From NCBI GenBank assembly GCA_037128705.1, contig JBAXVX010000026.1, positions 1 to 55,822 on the forward strand: a stretch of 55,822 nt of DNA, read 5' to 3'. This DNA is from CAIVAT01 sp037128705 (lineage in GTDB: Bacteria; Bacteroidota; Bacteroidia; Bacteroidales; FEN-979). A model generated the notes under the pieces. It did not search any database, was not told the DNA's origin, and saw nothing but the letters and a program-made list of their open reading frames with translations. A program made the translations under genes and the position numbers. This document shows positions 16,613 to 26,592 of this stretch, piece by piece; position 1 is the first letter of the stretch; every line of letters begins with the position of its first letter.

Positions 16613-17971
16613 TTAAACAAGACCTTGTGCCATCATGGCGTCGGCAACTTTTACAAAGCCGCCGATATTTGCGCCTTTTACGTAGTTGATGAATCCATCG
16701 GGCTCAGTGCCGTACTTCACACAATTTTTATGAATGTTGATCATGATGTTGTGAAGCTTGCTGTCGACCTCTTCACGTGACCATGACATACGCATGGAGT
16801 TCTGTGACATTTCGAGGCCGGAGGTAGCAACACCACCTGCATTGGCAGCTTTGCCAGGACCATAAAGGATCTTCTTTTCGAGATACACTTCGATGGCTTC
16901 GGGTGTTGATGGCATATTGGCGCCTTCAGACACGCAGAAACAACCATTGGCCATAAGTGCTTTTGCATCGTTCGCATCAATTTCATTCTGGGTGGCGCTT
17001 GGCAGGGCAATATCGCATTTTACCTCCCATGGGCGTTTTCCGGCGATGAAGGTAGCTTCGGAATATTTATCGCAATATTCCTTGATACGGCCACGCTTTA
17101 CATTCTTCAGTTGCATGACGAATGCCAGTTTGTCGGCATCGATGCCCTTGGGATCGTAAATGTAACCTTCGGAATCGGATAAGGTAACAACCTTGCCGCC
17201 AAGTAGGGTAGCCTTCTGTGTTGCATATTGTGCAACGTTTCCTGAACCGGAAACACAAACGATTTTGCCTTTGAAGTCAAGACCGCGGGTCTTGAGCATT
17301 TCTTCAGCAAAATAGACCTGGCCATAACCTGTTGCTTCCGGACGGATCAGTGATCCACCCCACTCAAGTCCTTTACCGGTAAGAACTCCGGTGAACTCAT
17401 TGCGGAGGCGCTTGTACTGTCCGAACATAAAGCCGATTTCGCGGCCGCCAACACCGATATCACCGGCAGGAACGTCAGTATCCGGACCGATATGGCGTTG
17501 TAATTCTGTCATCAGACTCTGGCAGAAACGCATGACTTCGTTGTCGCTCTTTCCCTTGGGATCGAAATCGCTGCCGCCTTTTCCACCGCCCATGGGCAAT
17601 GTGGTCAGACTGTTTTTCAATACCTGCTCGAAAGCAAGGAATTTCAAAATGCCGAGGTTAACGGTCGGGTGAAAACGCATACCACCTTTATAAGGTCCGA
17701 TTGCGCTGTTCATTTCAATACGGAAACCCCTGTTGATCTGGATTTCGCCTTTGTCATCCAGCCAGGGAATGCGGAAAATGATGGTACGTTCTGCTTCTGC
17801 CATCCGTTCCATGATTTTTGCTTGCTTGTACTTGGGATTTTCTTCAATGAAAGGAATCAAAGATTCTGCAACTTCCATTACAGCCTGATGAAATTCTTTT
17901 TCTCCCGGATTTTTGGCAATTACCTTTGCCATGAATTCGTCGAGCAACTTTTTTAACATGTCCTTGTTCAT
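16613..17971 (-). CDS. gdhA: NADP-type glutamate dehydrogenase
   Basis: A 452-residue hexameric-type glutamate dehydrogenase. Marks include MGGGKGGSDFDPKGKSDNEV with the catalytic-site lysines, the GPDTDVPAGDIGVGGREIGF substrate segment, RPEATGYGQVYFAEEML, and the Rossmann motif VCVSGSGNVAQYATQKATLL. Length and motifs match the GdhA class that assimilates ammonia by reductive amination of 2-oxoglutarate. It stands alone, with its own terminator and a 298-base upstream gap holding a strong palindrome (18009-18036). Cofactor choice is inferred from the class, not from a residue test. Confidence 0.96.
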   Translation of the reverse strand: MNKDMLKKLLDEFMAKVIAKNPGEKEFHQAVMEVAESLIPFIEENPKYKQAKIMERMAEAERTIIFRIPWLDDKGEIQINRGFRIEMNSAIGPYKGGMRFHPTVNLGILKFLAFEQVLKNSLTTLPMGGGKGGSDFDPKGKSDNEVMRFCQSLMTELQRHIGPDTDVPAGDIGVGGREIGFMFGQYKRLRNEFTGVLTGKGLEWGGSLIRPEATGYGQVYFAEEMLKTRGLDFKGKIVCVSGSGNVAQYATQKATLLGGKVVTLSDSEGYIYDPKGIDADKLAFVMQLKNVKRGRIKEYCDKYSEATFIAGKRPWEVKCDIALPSATQNEIDANDAKALMANGCFCVSEGANMPSTPEAIEVYLEKKILYGPGKAANAGGVATSGLEMSQNSMRMSWSREEVDSKLHNIMINIHKNCVKYGTEPDGFINYVKGANIGGFVKVADAMMAQGLV

Positions 17972-18008
17972 AGTAGAAAGTTTAAATTAATGTTTAATGT
18001 AGTATTAA

Positions 18009-18036
18009 AATATTGTGTGAAATATTTCACAATATT
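18009..18036. promoter_or_regulatory. palindrome upstream of gdhA, possible operator
   Basis: A 14-base perfect palindrome GTGAAATATTTCAC (18018-18031 region) is flanked by AATATT on both sides, with two extra bases (GT) on the left arm. It lies 38-65 bases upstream of the gdhA start in the otherwise featureless 17972-18269 gap. It may bind a dimeric regulator. No exact TAnnTTTG box was found for gdhA or for the gene to the right. Confidence 0.45.
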
Positions 18037-18269
18037 ATGAATTATTTTGACAGTAAAAATACAAACCACTAAGTTTTTTTTGTTAAATATTTCTGATTCA
18101 ATTAAATAAGAAATGTACGTATGGTTTATACGTAAAATACTTAAGACCCTGTAAGGCGGTTACTTAATGATTAAATGCTCTTTGTATTCAATTTGGGCCT
18201 GATAAATTATGTATGACAGGAATCACCAATTTATCTTTATCTTAGCGTTATCGTTTGAAATCAAAATCT

Positions 18270-19430
18270 ATGAGATCATACATTCTTCTGGTATTGTTCC
18301 TTCCTGTATTTTTTGAAATCAGCTCTTCGGCACAGCAAATCGACAGCCTGCAGAATATAGTCATCCAGGTAACTTTTGCTTCGCCCCCCTCAACATTCTC
18401 TGTCACGAAAGCTCCGTTGCGTTATAATAAGTCATTTGCGTACAGTTTTCAGATCGACGATGGCGGGAAGGATATTTATTCACACGGCTATCCCTTTTTT
18501 GAAGGAGGAACGGTTGCCGGTACGACTTTCCCGGGGCTGAAATTCACCGATGGATGTGGAAATGATCTCAATTTTAAAATGAGCACCTCGCTGTTTTCGT
18601 TTAGTACCTATGGAGGTAATGAGACGGATATGCATGATCCAAACGGCGGATATGCGTTGCTAAACGTTACATGGCCTGAAGTAAATGAACTGTACCAGCA
18701 TAACTGGGGTGTTTCGAATCACGGTCTTACCTCCTCCTCTTCGGGCAATTTGTCCTACGATGTTGCACGCAATCACAGTTATGTAAAACTCAAGACGCAA
18801 TCGGCCACAAGCGGCGGTATATCTTTGAGCATTTTTGTAAATCCCAACGGTGCTGAGGCCTATACCCCGGTCGCGTTTGCTCAGGGATCGCTGGTATGTT
18901 ACAGGGAAGGATATACTCTTGGTGATCCAAGCCTTAACGTTACTTCAAACTGGAATCACAACCAGATCATGATGGGACGCCGGGGAGTCGGCAACAGCAG
19001 CAACTATGTGTTGTCACTTGTGAATGCCATGGCAGCGGCAAGTACGGGCACTGCCCGGCACTGGGGTGTTCATTTTACACATGCGGTGAACAATGCAAAC
19101 TATGGATATGATTTTTCCACCTTTCAGTCGGTCATGAACAATGTGGCAAATACGTACGGTAAAAACGGGCTGGATAATATCTGGATGGCAACGGAGGAGG
19201 AGGTTCTCGATTACCTGCTGATCAAGGATGCCATCACAGTGAATACCCAGTTAACAGGTTCCGTATTGAAAATAACCTATTCAGGCCCCATCCCTTCATC
19301 CTACCGCTTTTATAACAATTCGCTGTTGGTCAGTGCTGACCAGTCCATCGTTTCAATTACAGCGACGGGCGTTGCCGGGAAAACCTACAATGGAATTGGA
19401 ACACATAACTCGCTGATCAACCTCAACTAG
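18270..19430 (+). CDS. N-terminal part of a giant T9SS surface protein, ended by an in-frame amber codon
   Basis: 386 residues beginning with a Sec signal peptide (MRSYILLVLFLPVFFEISSS, cleavage near SSA-QQ). The body has FAYSFQIDDGGKDIYSHGYP and VHFTHAVNNANYGYDFSTFQ, a layout that recalls carbohydrate-esterase/deacetylase-like domains, though I cannot confirm the fold. It stops at TAG 19428-19430 after ...NSLINLN. The next codons, in the same frame, read NGHYVIPPEVPAETW and run on for another ~1060 codons, so this and the next entry are two halves of one gene. ATG 18270 is chosen over TTG 18255 because it gives a clean signal peptide. Confidence 0.75.
   Translation: MRSYILLVLFLPVFFEISSSAQQIDSLQNIVIQVTFASPPSTFSVTKAPLRYNKSFAYSFQIDDGGKDIYSHGYPFFEGGTVAGTTFPGLKFTDGCGNDLNFKMSTSLFSFSTYGGNETDMHDPNGGYALLNVTWPEVNELYQHNWGVSNHGLTSSSSGNLSYDVARNHSYVKLKTQSATSGGISLSIFVNPNGAEAYTPVAFAQGSLVCYREGYTLGDPSLNVTSNWNHNQIMMGRRGVGNSSNYVLSLVNAMAAASTGTARHWGVHFTHAVNNANYGYDFSTFQSVMNNVANTYGKNGLDNIWMATEEEVLDYLLIKDAITVNTQLTGSVLKITYSGPIPSSYRFYNNSLLVSADQSIVSITATGVAGKTYNGIGTHNSLINLN
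19428..19430 (+). other. in-frame TAG splitting the surface protein gene
   Basis: The stop lies between two halves in the same frame with no intervening start signal, ribosome site or promoter. A single G-to-A change from TGG (Trp) would create it. It may be a real nonsense mutation, a sequencing or assembly error, or a read-through site. Confidence 0.8.
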
Positions 19431-19442
19431 AATGGTCATTAT

Positions 19443-22400
19443 GTGATCCCTCCCGAAGTGCCGGCCGAAACCTGGGTTACCACGGCCGAAACCACCCAAA
19501 GCCAGTTCGATGCCAAAGTTGCCATGGATTATGTGCTTATGGTGCCGCCAGGGGCAGCGCAACAGGCATTCCGCCTGAGGCTGTGCACAATTCCGGGAGT
19601 TACGATGCCTGCCGATTTTTGCAACATGCGCAATGCCCCAATCACATCGATTCCCGCGGTGAATGCCTGTCCCGGGAATCAGATTTTCATCCCGGTGCTG
19701 GTAAACGGTTTTTCCAATATCACCTCCGCTTCACTCCGCATTGAATATGATCCGGCACTCATTACTTTTGTTTCAGGTTCTGCTGCCAAACCTGCGGTCC
19801 TGCCGGGTATGCAGATAACCGCTTCACCGGTAGGCGGAGGATCGGCTTTGAACAAGATCATGATCCAGTGGTCCAATGCTGCCCCAAAATCGCTTTCAGC
19901 AAGCGATACCCTGGCCAAACTGGTTTTTACCAATGTGTTGAATTCCGTCCCGCTCACCTTCAATACGACCTCGGGAAATTCGTCCGACTGTGAATATAAA
20001 GATGAAAGTGGCAACGTGATGATCGATTTTCCTGCGTCAACCTATTACCTGGGCGGACAGGTTAATTTTACAGGATTACCTGCTCCCAATGCCATTACAG
20101 GTCCTTCATCCGTTTGCCAGGGAACAACAGGCCATGTTTATACCGTCCCGGCGATTACAGGTGCAACCGGTTATATATGGACATACCCTGCCGGATTTTC
20201 TCCAACTTCGGGGCAGAACACCAATTCAATTACCCTGGAGGCATCGGCAACCGCAGTTTCAGGGATTCTCACTGTCAGGGGCGTCAATGCCTGCAGCAAC
20301 AATCCTGTTTCACCCTCCTTTCAGGTATCGGTGAAAACCAGGCCAACCCCCACCATCACCGGAAGCAGTACATTTTGCGCTGGCGTCACCAATGTTCCTT
20401 ATTCTACCGAGAGCGGGATGTCCAACTACGTATGGACCGTTTCAGCCGGGGGCTCCATCACTTCAGGCGGCACAACGAATTCAATACTTGTTTCGTGGAA
20501 TATGCCTGGTACCCAGTTTGTCAGTGTTTCATACACCGGGGCCAACGGGTGTGTTGCAACAACCCCGACTGTGAAAACGGTTACGGTTAATCCACTCCCA
20601 ATCCCAACAATTTCGGGCACCGCCGCAGGATGTTTGAATTCTACCTCGATTTTTTCGACAGAGAATGGCATGACGGCATACAACTGGACCGTCACGCCGG
20701 GATGTACGATCATTTCGGGAAATAATACTTCAATGGTGACTGTAAGCTGGACCAATACAGGCCCGCAAACAATTACAGTTAATTATCAGAATTCAAACGG
20801 ATGCACGGCATCGAATCCAGCGGTCAAAATTATAACCGTGGTGGTTCCGCCGGTACCCGGCATTAATGGAGCGGGCTCAGCCTGCATCGGCGCTGTCAGC
20901 CAGGTTTATACAACCGAAACGGGAATGTCGGCCTACACCTGGAATATTTCAAGCGGGGGATTCATAACGTCCGGTGCCGGGACCAATGCCATCATGGTGA
21001 CCTGGAATGCCATCGGAAATCAGACCGTGAGCGTAAACTATATCAATCCTTCGGGATGTACCGCAACAAACCCAACCATCAAAAATGTGGTGGTAAATCC
21101 GTTGCCGGTTCCTGCTGTTGCCGGTTACGATACGGTATGCGTCAATCAGCTTTCATGGTATCTGACCGAGGCAGGCATGACCGGCTACCAGTGGACAGTA
21201 GGGAATGGCGGAACCATCATTTCCGGAGCAGGCACCAACTTCATCCAGGTTTCATGGAGCACTGTCGGAACAAAGGTGATCACCGTACATTACACCGATC
21301 CGAATGGTTGTGCTTCAGCAGTGCCCGGCTTGAAAAATGTTTTTGTGAGGTTGCTGAACCCTACCATAACAGGTGTATCAACCGTTTGCGCCGGCACTGC
21401 CGGAGTTGTTTATACAACCCAGACCGGGATGTCAACTTATTCGTGGACAGTTACATCAGGGGGAGTTATCACCTCCGGCGCCGGAACCAACAGCATTCAT
21501 GTTACCTGGAACACGCCCGGCGCCCAGTCCATTTCGGTGAACTATTCGAACAGCTTCGGATGTTCCGCCCCGGCTCCCGGCACATTGGCGGTGACTGTCA
21601 ATGTACTCCCGTTGCCTTCGGTTTCTGGAAATACAGTGGCATGCAACACCCCGGAACCGTATACCTATATAACTCAATCGGGGATGATTTCGTATACCTG
21701 GAGTGTTACATCAGGAGGGGTCATCGCAAGCGGACAGGGCACCAGTGAAATTCAGGTAAACTGGACAACAGCAGGGGTCCATACAGTCATCGTTAATTGC
21801 ACCTCTTCCAATGGTTGTGCTTCAGCCATTCCGGGGACGCTTAATGTCACCGTCAGCGCTGCCCCTGGTGCTCCGGGTTCAGTGACCGGAGAAACGCAGA
21901 TCTGTAAGCCCAGGTATGGGGTTGTTTACAGTGTAGCACCGGTTCCCCTTGCCACAGGTTACTTCTGGAACCTGCCACCGGGAACCGTAATCACCAACGG
22001 GGCCAATACCCCGGTCATCACCGTGAACTATGGTTCGGGAGCCCAATCGGGAGAAATATCAGTCGTTTGTGCAAATTCCTGTGGTCCCGGGCCCTTCTCC
22101 CCATCGTTGGCGATCACCGTTAACCCATATCCCCCTGTTCCGGTCATTACCCTTGCCCCTCCCGATACGCTGGTTTCCTCTGCTCCAACCGGGAACCAGT
22201 GGTACTTCGAAAATCAGGTTATTCCGGGAGCAACCAGTCAGCGGCAGGGTGTAAATAACAGCGGACATTATTTTGTACTGGTAAATCCGTCGGGTTGTAT
22301 CTCAGATACCTCCAACATCATTTATGCTATGGCGGTCGGAGTCAATGAAAAAATGAATGCATATCTATCTATTTATCCAAACCCGGGAGGCGGAAAATTC

Positions 22401-22613
22401 ACAATCCGGATGGTGACGGATGGCCGGAATAAAGATTTGTCGGTCAGGGTAATTGATCTGCTGGGCAGGGAGATATTCAGCATGCCGGCACAAATGGTTT
22501 CCGGCGAAGTCAGGCAGGAGGTGGACCTGGGGGCCTTTCCGGGAGGGATCTATTCGCTGATCCTGCAACTTGAGAATGAACAGTTAACGCGAAAGATCGT
22601 GATTGAAAAATAG
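19443..22613 (+). CDS. C-terminal part of the giant surface protein: cohesin-like domain, eight PKD-like repeats, T9SS sorting domain
   Basis: Beginning at a GTG, but in the same frame as the preceding fragment, this part lacks a signal peptide and so would not be exported alone. Residues ~75-205 form a cohesin-like beta domain (ACPGNQIFIPVLVNGF, SLRIEYDPALITFVSG). About residues 215-893 hold eight repeats of ~84 residues, each with a Cys after a strand, a GM-x-Y-x-W core and a second Cys before the next strand (for example SGMSNYVWTV, TGMSAYTWNI, SGMISYTWSV). An Ig-like segment follows, then a type A T9SS C-terminal domain (SIYPNPGGGKFTIRMV...IVIEK). Together it would be a ~1450-residue surface adhesin or enzyme secreted by the type IX system. 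Confidence 0.85.
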   Translation: MIPPEVPAETWVTTAETTQSQFDAKVAMDYVLMVPPGAAQQAFRLRLCTIPGVTMPADFCNMRNAPITSIPAVNACPGNQIFIPVLVNGFSNITSASLRIEYDPALITFVSGSAAKPAVLPGMQITASPVGGGSALNKIMIQWSNAAPKSLSASDTLAKLVFTNVLNSVPLTFNTTSGNSSDCEYKDESGNVMIDFPASTYYLGGQVNFTGLPAPNAITGPSSVCQGTTGHVYTVPAITGATGYIWTYPAGFSPTSGQNTNSITLEASATAVSGILTVRGVNACSNNPVSPSFQVSVKTRPTPTITGSSTFCAGVTNVPYSTESGMSNYVWTVSAGGSITSGGTTNSILVSWNMPGTQFVSVSYTGANGCVATTPTVKTVTVNPLPIPTISGTAAGCLNSTSIFSTENGMTAYNWTVTPGCTIISGNNTSMVTVSWTNTGPQTITVNYQNSNGCTASNPAVKIITVVVPPVPGINGAGSACIGAVSQVYTTETGMSAYTWNISSGGFITSGAGTNAIMVTWNAIGNQTVSVNYINPSGCTATNPTIKNVVVNPLPVPAVAGYDTVCVNQLSWYLTEAGMTGYQWTVGNGGTIISGAGTNFIQVSWSTVGTKVITVHYTDPNGCASAVPGLKNVFVRLLNPTITGVSTVCAGTAGVVYTTQTGMSTYSWTVTSGGVITSGAGTNSIHVTWNTPGAQSISVNYSNSFGCSAPAPGTLAVTVNVLPLPSVSGNTVACNTPEPYTYITQSGMISYTWSVTSGGVIASGQGTSEIQVNWTTAGVHTVIVNCTSSNGCASAIPGTLNVTVSAAPGAPGSVTGETQICKPRYGVVYSVAPVPLATGYFWNLPPGTVITNGANTPVITVNYGSGAQSGEISVVCANSCGPGPFSPSLAITVNPYPPVPVITLAPPDTLVSSAPTGNQWYFENQVIPGATSQRQGVNNSGHYFVLVNPSGCISDTSNIIYAMAVGVNEKMNAYLSIYPNPGGGKFTIRMVTDGRNKDLSVRVIDLLGREIFSMPAQMVSGEVRQEVDLGAFPGGIYSLILQLENEQLTRKIVIEK

Positions 22614-22676
22614 GTTTGAGGATGTTTGAAAGATGAAAAGTTTGTTCTAATTTTGAAGCCTCACTTATTTATTCTC

Positions 22677-25600
22677 ATGCAGCTCTCCGACGACAATCAG
22701 AAACCCGGGAATATCCTTCCCGATGAGGTTGATTTGAAACAACTGGTACACGACAACCAGGAACGACTCAAGGAGTTATCTGCAATTAATGAAACCACGG
22801 CCATCATCAAGGCCGGAAAGCCAATCCCCGAAACGCTTGACGAAATTTGCCGGATCCTTCCAAAGGCCTGGCAACACGCCGATCATACCGTAGCCAGGAT
22901 CCGTTTTGAAGACATGGAGTTTGTCAGTCCGGGATTCAGGGAATCATCCTGGAAACAGGAACAGGGTTTTGAAACGATTGATAACCTTTCGGGAACGCTC
23001 GAAATTTTTTATCTGCGGCAATTTCCAGACAATGAGGAGGGCCCGTTCCTGAAAGAAGAGCGTAATCTTCTTCTAAACCTGGCAAGCCTGATCGAAGGTT
23101 ACCTGAACGGGGTTAAGGGTCGTGAAGGCCGATATATTACCCGCGAAAGGCTCAAAGAACTTACAGCGATCAACCAAACCACGGCCATTCTCCGTACCGG
23201 CAAGCCCATCGAAGAATCCCTGCACCAGATCTGCCTGATCCTGCCGAAAGCATGGCAGTTTCCTGAATATACCGCATGCCGTATCAAATATGGAAATGTT
23301 GAGGTGAAAACCCCTGCTTTCCGTGAAACGGAGTGGTCGCAAAAACAGGGGTTCGAAACCATCGATAACCAGCAGGGATATATTCAGATTTGTTATCTGA
23401 AAGCATTTCAGTCATCGTTCGAAGGTCCCTTCCTTGAGGAAGAACGCCACCTGATCATCAACCTGGCCAATATCATCGCAGGATACCTGAACTCGGTAAA
23501 AGGTAAAGCAATCCTGCGGAAAACGAGCCAGAAGGACGGCCGGGAGCAACTGCCCGACCCCTCCCTGCCAGTTAAATACAGCAGGCAGCTGTTGCAGACC
23601 TTCCTCAACAGGACAAATTACAACCGCGATCTTTATCACGACCTGATGCCTTTTAAAGTCAAGGAGATCCTGCTGGTTGCCAATTTATATGATGCCTACA
23701 GCATTGAAAAGGAGGGGCGGTTTTCGGAACATGTACTAGGAGAGTTTTATTCGCTGAGCCTGAGCACCATGCCGCGCATCACAGGGGTTTCAACCATTGA
23801 GGAGGTGATGGAACAGCTCAATACAAAACATTATGACCTCATCATCGTAATGATTGGTTCCGATAAGCATTTTCCCCTGGAATTAAGCAAAACAGTCAAG
23901 GAACAGTATCAATACATCCCGGTGTTCCTGCTGCTGAACAGCAATACCGAAATTGCAAAATACGAGGAAGAACCTGAAAAAATGGTTTGGATCGACCGGA
24001 TATTTGTATGGAACGGAGATTCAAAGATTTTCTTTGCAATGATCAATTATCTGGAAGATAAAATCAATGTGGAGAATGATACTACCATCGGGATGGTCAG
24101 GGTAATCCTGCTTGTCGAAGACTCATCGAAGTACTATTCGCTGTACCTTCCGATGCTGTATAACATTGTGCTGGAACAGACAAAAAATATCATCGAAGAT
24201 GTGACAACCGATGAGCTTTACCGGATATTGCGGTTGAAAGCACGGCCGAAGATTCTGCTGGCTTCAACCTACGAAGAGGCCATTTACATTTTCAACAAAT
24301 ACCGCGACAACATTCTTTGCCTTATCTCGGATGTGAAGTTTAAAAAAGATGGGAAGCTGAACGATAATGCCGGATTCAGCCTCGTGATGCAAACCAGGAA
24401 AGAGCTGTACGACCTTCCGATTGTTTTGCAATCGTCGGATGAGGAAAATGCCCAGAAGGCCTATGAATTAAAGGCCTCCTTTATCAATAAAAATTCCGAA
24501 ACGCTGCTCGTTGATTTCAGGAGTTTCATTACCCATTATCTTGGATTCGGTAATTTTATTTACAGGGATAAAGAGGGTGGACAGATTGCTGTTGCCAAGT
24601 CGTTGAAAGAGTTTGAAGATCTTCTGAAAACAATACCTGAAGAGTCATTGTTATATCATGCGAGGAAGGATCATTTTTCACTCTGGCTGATGGCCCGCGG
24701 GGAGATCCAGGTTGCCAAAATTCTCAACCCGGCCAAGGTCACTGATTTCAAAGACCCGTCGGCCCTGAGGGATTACCTTTTCAATGTCATACAGAATTTC
24801 AGGAACGAGCAGAATATCGGAAAGGTGATCCCCTTTGAAGAGTCAGCCATCAAAGATGAACACAACATTCTTGCCCTGACCGAAGGCGCCCTGGGAGGCA
24901 AGGGGCGCGGACTGGCTTTCGTCAATACCCTGATCTACAATTACGACTTTTCGCAGCACGTCCCCAACATCAACATCCGCACACCGAAGACCTCCATTGT
25001 CGGGACAGATGAATTTGAATATTTTCTCGACCGCAACAAACTGCGCGAACGGGCGGTTCACGAAACCGATTATAACCTGATCAAGCGCCTGTTTATTGAA
25101 GGCAAGCTGACTGAAACACTGATCAAGAAGCTGAAACTGATCATAAAGCACATCACCAAACCGATGGCCATCCGGTCATCCGGTCTTTTTGAAGATTCGC
25201 AGAATCAGCCTTTCGCCGGGATATTTGAAACCTACCTGATCCCGAACAACCATCCCGATCCCGCCGAAAGGCTTGAACAACTGATGGATGCGATCAAACT
25301 TGTTTACGCATCCGTCTATTCACCCACTGCGAAAGGGTACATCGAAGCAGTCAATTACCGTATTGAGCAGGAAAAGATGGCTGTTGTCATCCAGGAGGTG
25401 GTCGGTCATCAATACGACGATGTATACTATCCGCACATCAGCGGTGTGGCACAATCATACAACTATTATCCATTTGCGCATATGAAGCCCGAAGAGGGTT
25501 TTGCAGTCGTGGCCCTTGGTCTTGGCCGTTATGTAGTGGAGGGTGAAAAGGCTTTTCGCTTTGCACCGATGTATCCGAATCTTGAAATCAATTCCGCCAA

Positions 25601-26546
25601 GGATCAGTATAAAGGTTCCCAGGTATACTTTTATGCGGTGGACCTGAAGAAAAAGAATGTGAATCTGCTTGATGGCGAGGATGCCGGGCTAAGAAAACTT
25701 GACATCTACGATGCGGAGATGCATGGAACCCTGAAGCACCTGGCATCGGTATATTCTCTTGAAAACGAACGCATCTCGGCCGGGCTGCGTGATGCCGGTC
25801 CGAGGGTGGTTAATTTTGCTGATATCCTCAAGTACAACTACATCCCCATGGCCAAAACCATTGAAGTGGTTCTTGACGTGGTGAAAGAGGCGCTCGGTTC
25901 GCCGGTTGAAATTGAATTTGCCATCGACCTGAACAAGGATGATGATTACAAAGCCTCGTTTTACCTGCTCCAGATCAAACCTTTGATTGGAAATGTGGCG
26001 GATTATGACGTAGATATGGCGAAAATTAACCCTGAAGAGATCCTGCTTTATTCGGAGAAGGAGATGGGCAACGGATTGATCGATACCATTGATGAGGTGG
26101 TATTTGTCGATCCTGACACCTTTGACAAGGGCAAAACAGTTGAGATGGCGGCGGAGATCGATCAGATCAACGCCGAGATGGGGAGGGAAGGGAAGAAGTA
26201 TATACTCATCGGCCCCGGACGATGGGGAACCCGCGACCGCTGGATCGGGATCCCGGTTGTATGGCCTCAGATCAGCAATGCCAAGGTCATTGTTGAAACA
26301 AGCCTGGAGGGCTTCCCGCTCGATGCTTCCTCGGGATCCCATTTCTTCCATAATGTCACCTCCATGAATGTTGGATATTTTTGTGTTCAGCCTGAACTTT
26401 CTGACAGTTATATCCGTTATGATGTGTTGAAATCGAGGGAAAATCTGCGGAAGACGGAGTATTTCTCCATTGTCAGGTTTGAAAAACCCCTGTCGGTGAG
26501 GATGGACGGGAAGAAACGGATTTCTGTGGTGACATGGGCCGAATAA
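22677..26546 (+). CDS. GAF-like repeats, receiver-like domains and PPDK_N ATP-grasp protein with a novel C-terminal domain
   Basis: A 1289-residue cytoplasmic protein. Residues ~30-150 and ~156-280 are two copies of one ~125-residue domain (both start RLKEL-AIN and contain KQGFETIDN or EQGFETIDN), GAF-like in pattern. Receiver-like domains follow at ~330-470 and ~475-640; the second keeps VEDS and an Asp in LISDVKF. A PPDK_N/PEP-synthase ATP-grasp domain starts at GALGGKGRGLAF (~737), with AIRSSGLFEDSQNQPFAGIF (~830) and LLQIKP. There is no phosphohistidine swivel domain or PEP-binding barrel; instead ~290 residues with GPGRWGTRDRWIGIPVVWPQ. ATG 22677 is preferred to TTG 22626. A paralogue lies at 33218. 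Confidence 0.83.
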   Translation: MQLSDDNQKPGNILPDEVDLKQLVHDNQERLKELSAINETTAIIKAGKPIPETLDEICRILPKAWQHADHTVARIRFEDMEFVSPGFRESSWKQEQGFETIDNLSGTLEIFYLRQFPDNEEGPFLKEERNLLLNLASLIEGYLNGVKGREGRYITRERLKELTAINQTTAILRTGKPIEESLHQICLILPKAWQFPEYTACRIKYGNVEVKTPAFRETEWSQKQGFETIDNQQGYIQICYLKAFQSSFEGPFLEEERHLIINLANIIAGYLNSVKGKAILRKTSQKDGREQLPDPSLPVKYSRQLLQTFLNRTNYNRDLYHDLMPFKVKEILLVANLYDAYSIEKEGRFSEHVLGEFYSLSLSTMPRITGVSTIEEVMEQLNTKHYDLIIVMIGSDKHFPLELSKTVKEQYQYIPVFLLLNSNTEIAKYEEEPEKMVWIDRIFVWNGDSKIFFAMINYLEDKINVENDTTIGMVRVILLVEDSSKYYSLYLPMLYNIVLEQTKNIIEDVTTDELYRILRLKARPKILLASTYEEAIYIFNKYRDNILCLISDVKFKKDGKLNDNAGFSLVMQTRKELYDLPIVLQSSDEENAQKAYELKASFINKNSETLLVDFRSFITHYLGFGNFIYRDKEGGQIAVAKSLKEFEDLLKTIPEESLLYHARKDHFSLWLMARGEIQVAKILNPAKVTDFKDPSALRDYLFNVIQNFRNEQNIGKVIPFEESAIKDEHNILALTEGALGGKGRGLAFVNTLIYNYDFSQHVPNINIRTPKTSIVGTDEFEYFLDRNKLRERAVHETDYNLIKRLFIEGKLTETLIKKLKLIIKHITKPMAIRSSGLFEDSQNQPFAGIFETYLIPNNHPDPAERLEQLMDAIKLVYASVYSPTAKGYIEAVNYRIEQEKMAVVIQEVVGHQYDDVYYPHISGVAQSYNYYPFAHMKPEEGFAVVALGLGRYVVEGEKAFRFAPMYPNLEINSAKDQYKGSQVYFYAVDLKKKNVNLLDGEDAGLRKLDIYDAEMHGTLKHLASVYSLENERISAGLRDAGPRVVNFADILKYNYIPMAKTIEVVLDVVKEALGSPVEIEFAIDLNKDDDYKASFYLLQIKPLIGNVADYDVDMAKINPEEILLYSEKEMGNGLIDTIDEVVFVDPDTFDKGKTVEMAAEIDQINAEMGREGKKYILIGPGRWGTRDRWIGIPVVWPQISNAKVIVETSLEGFPLDASSGSHFFHNVTSMNVGYFCVQPELSDSYIRYDVLKSRENLRKTEYFSIVRFEKPLSVRMDGKKRISVVTWAE

Positions 26547-26592
26547 GTTTGAGATTTTAGTTTCATTTATAACATACAACAAAATTTGAATT

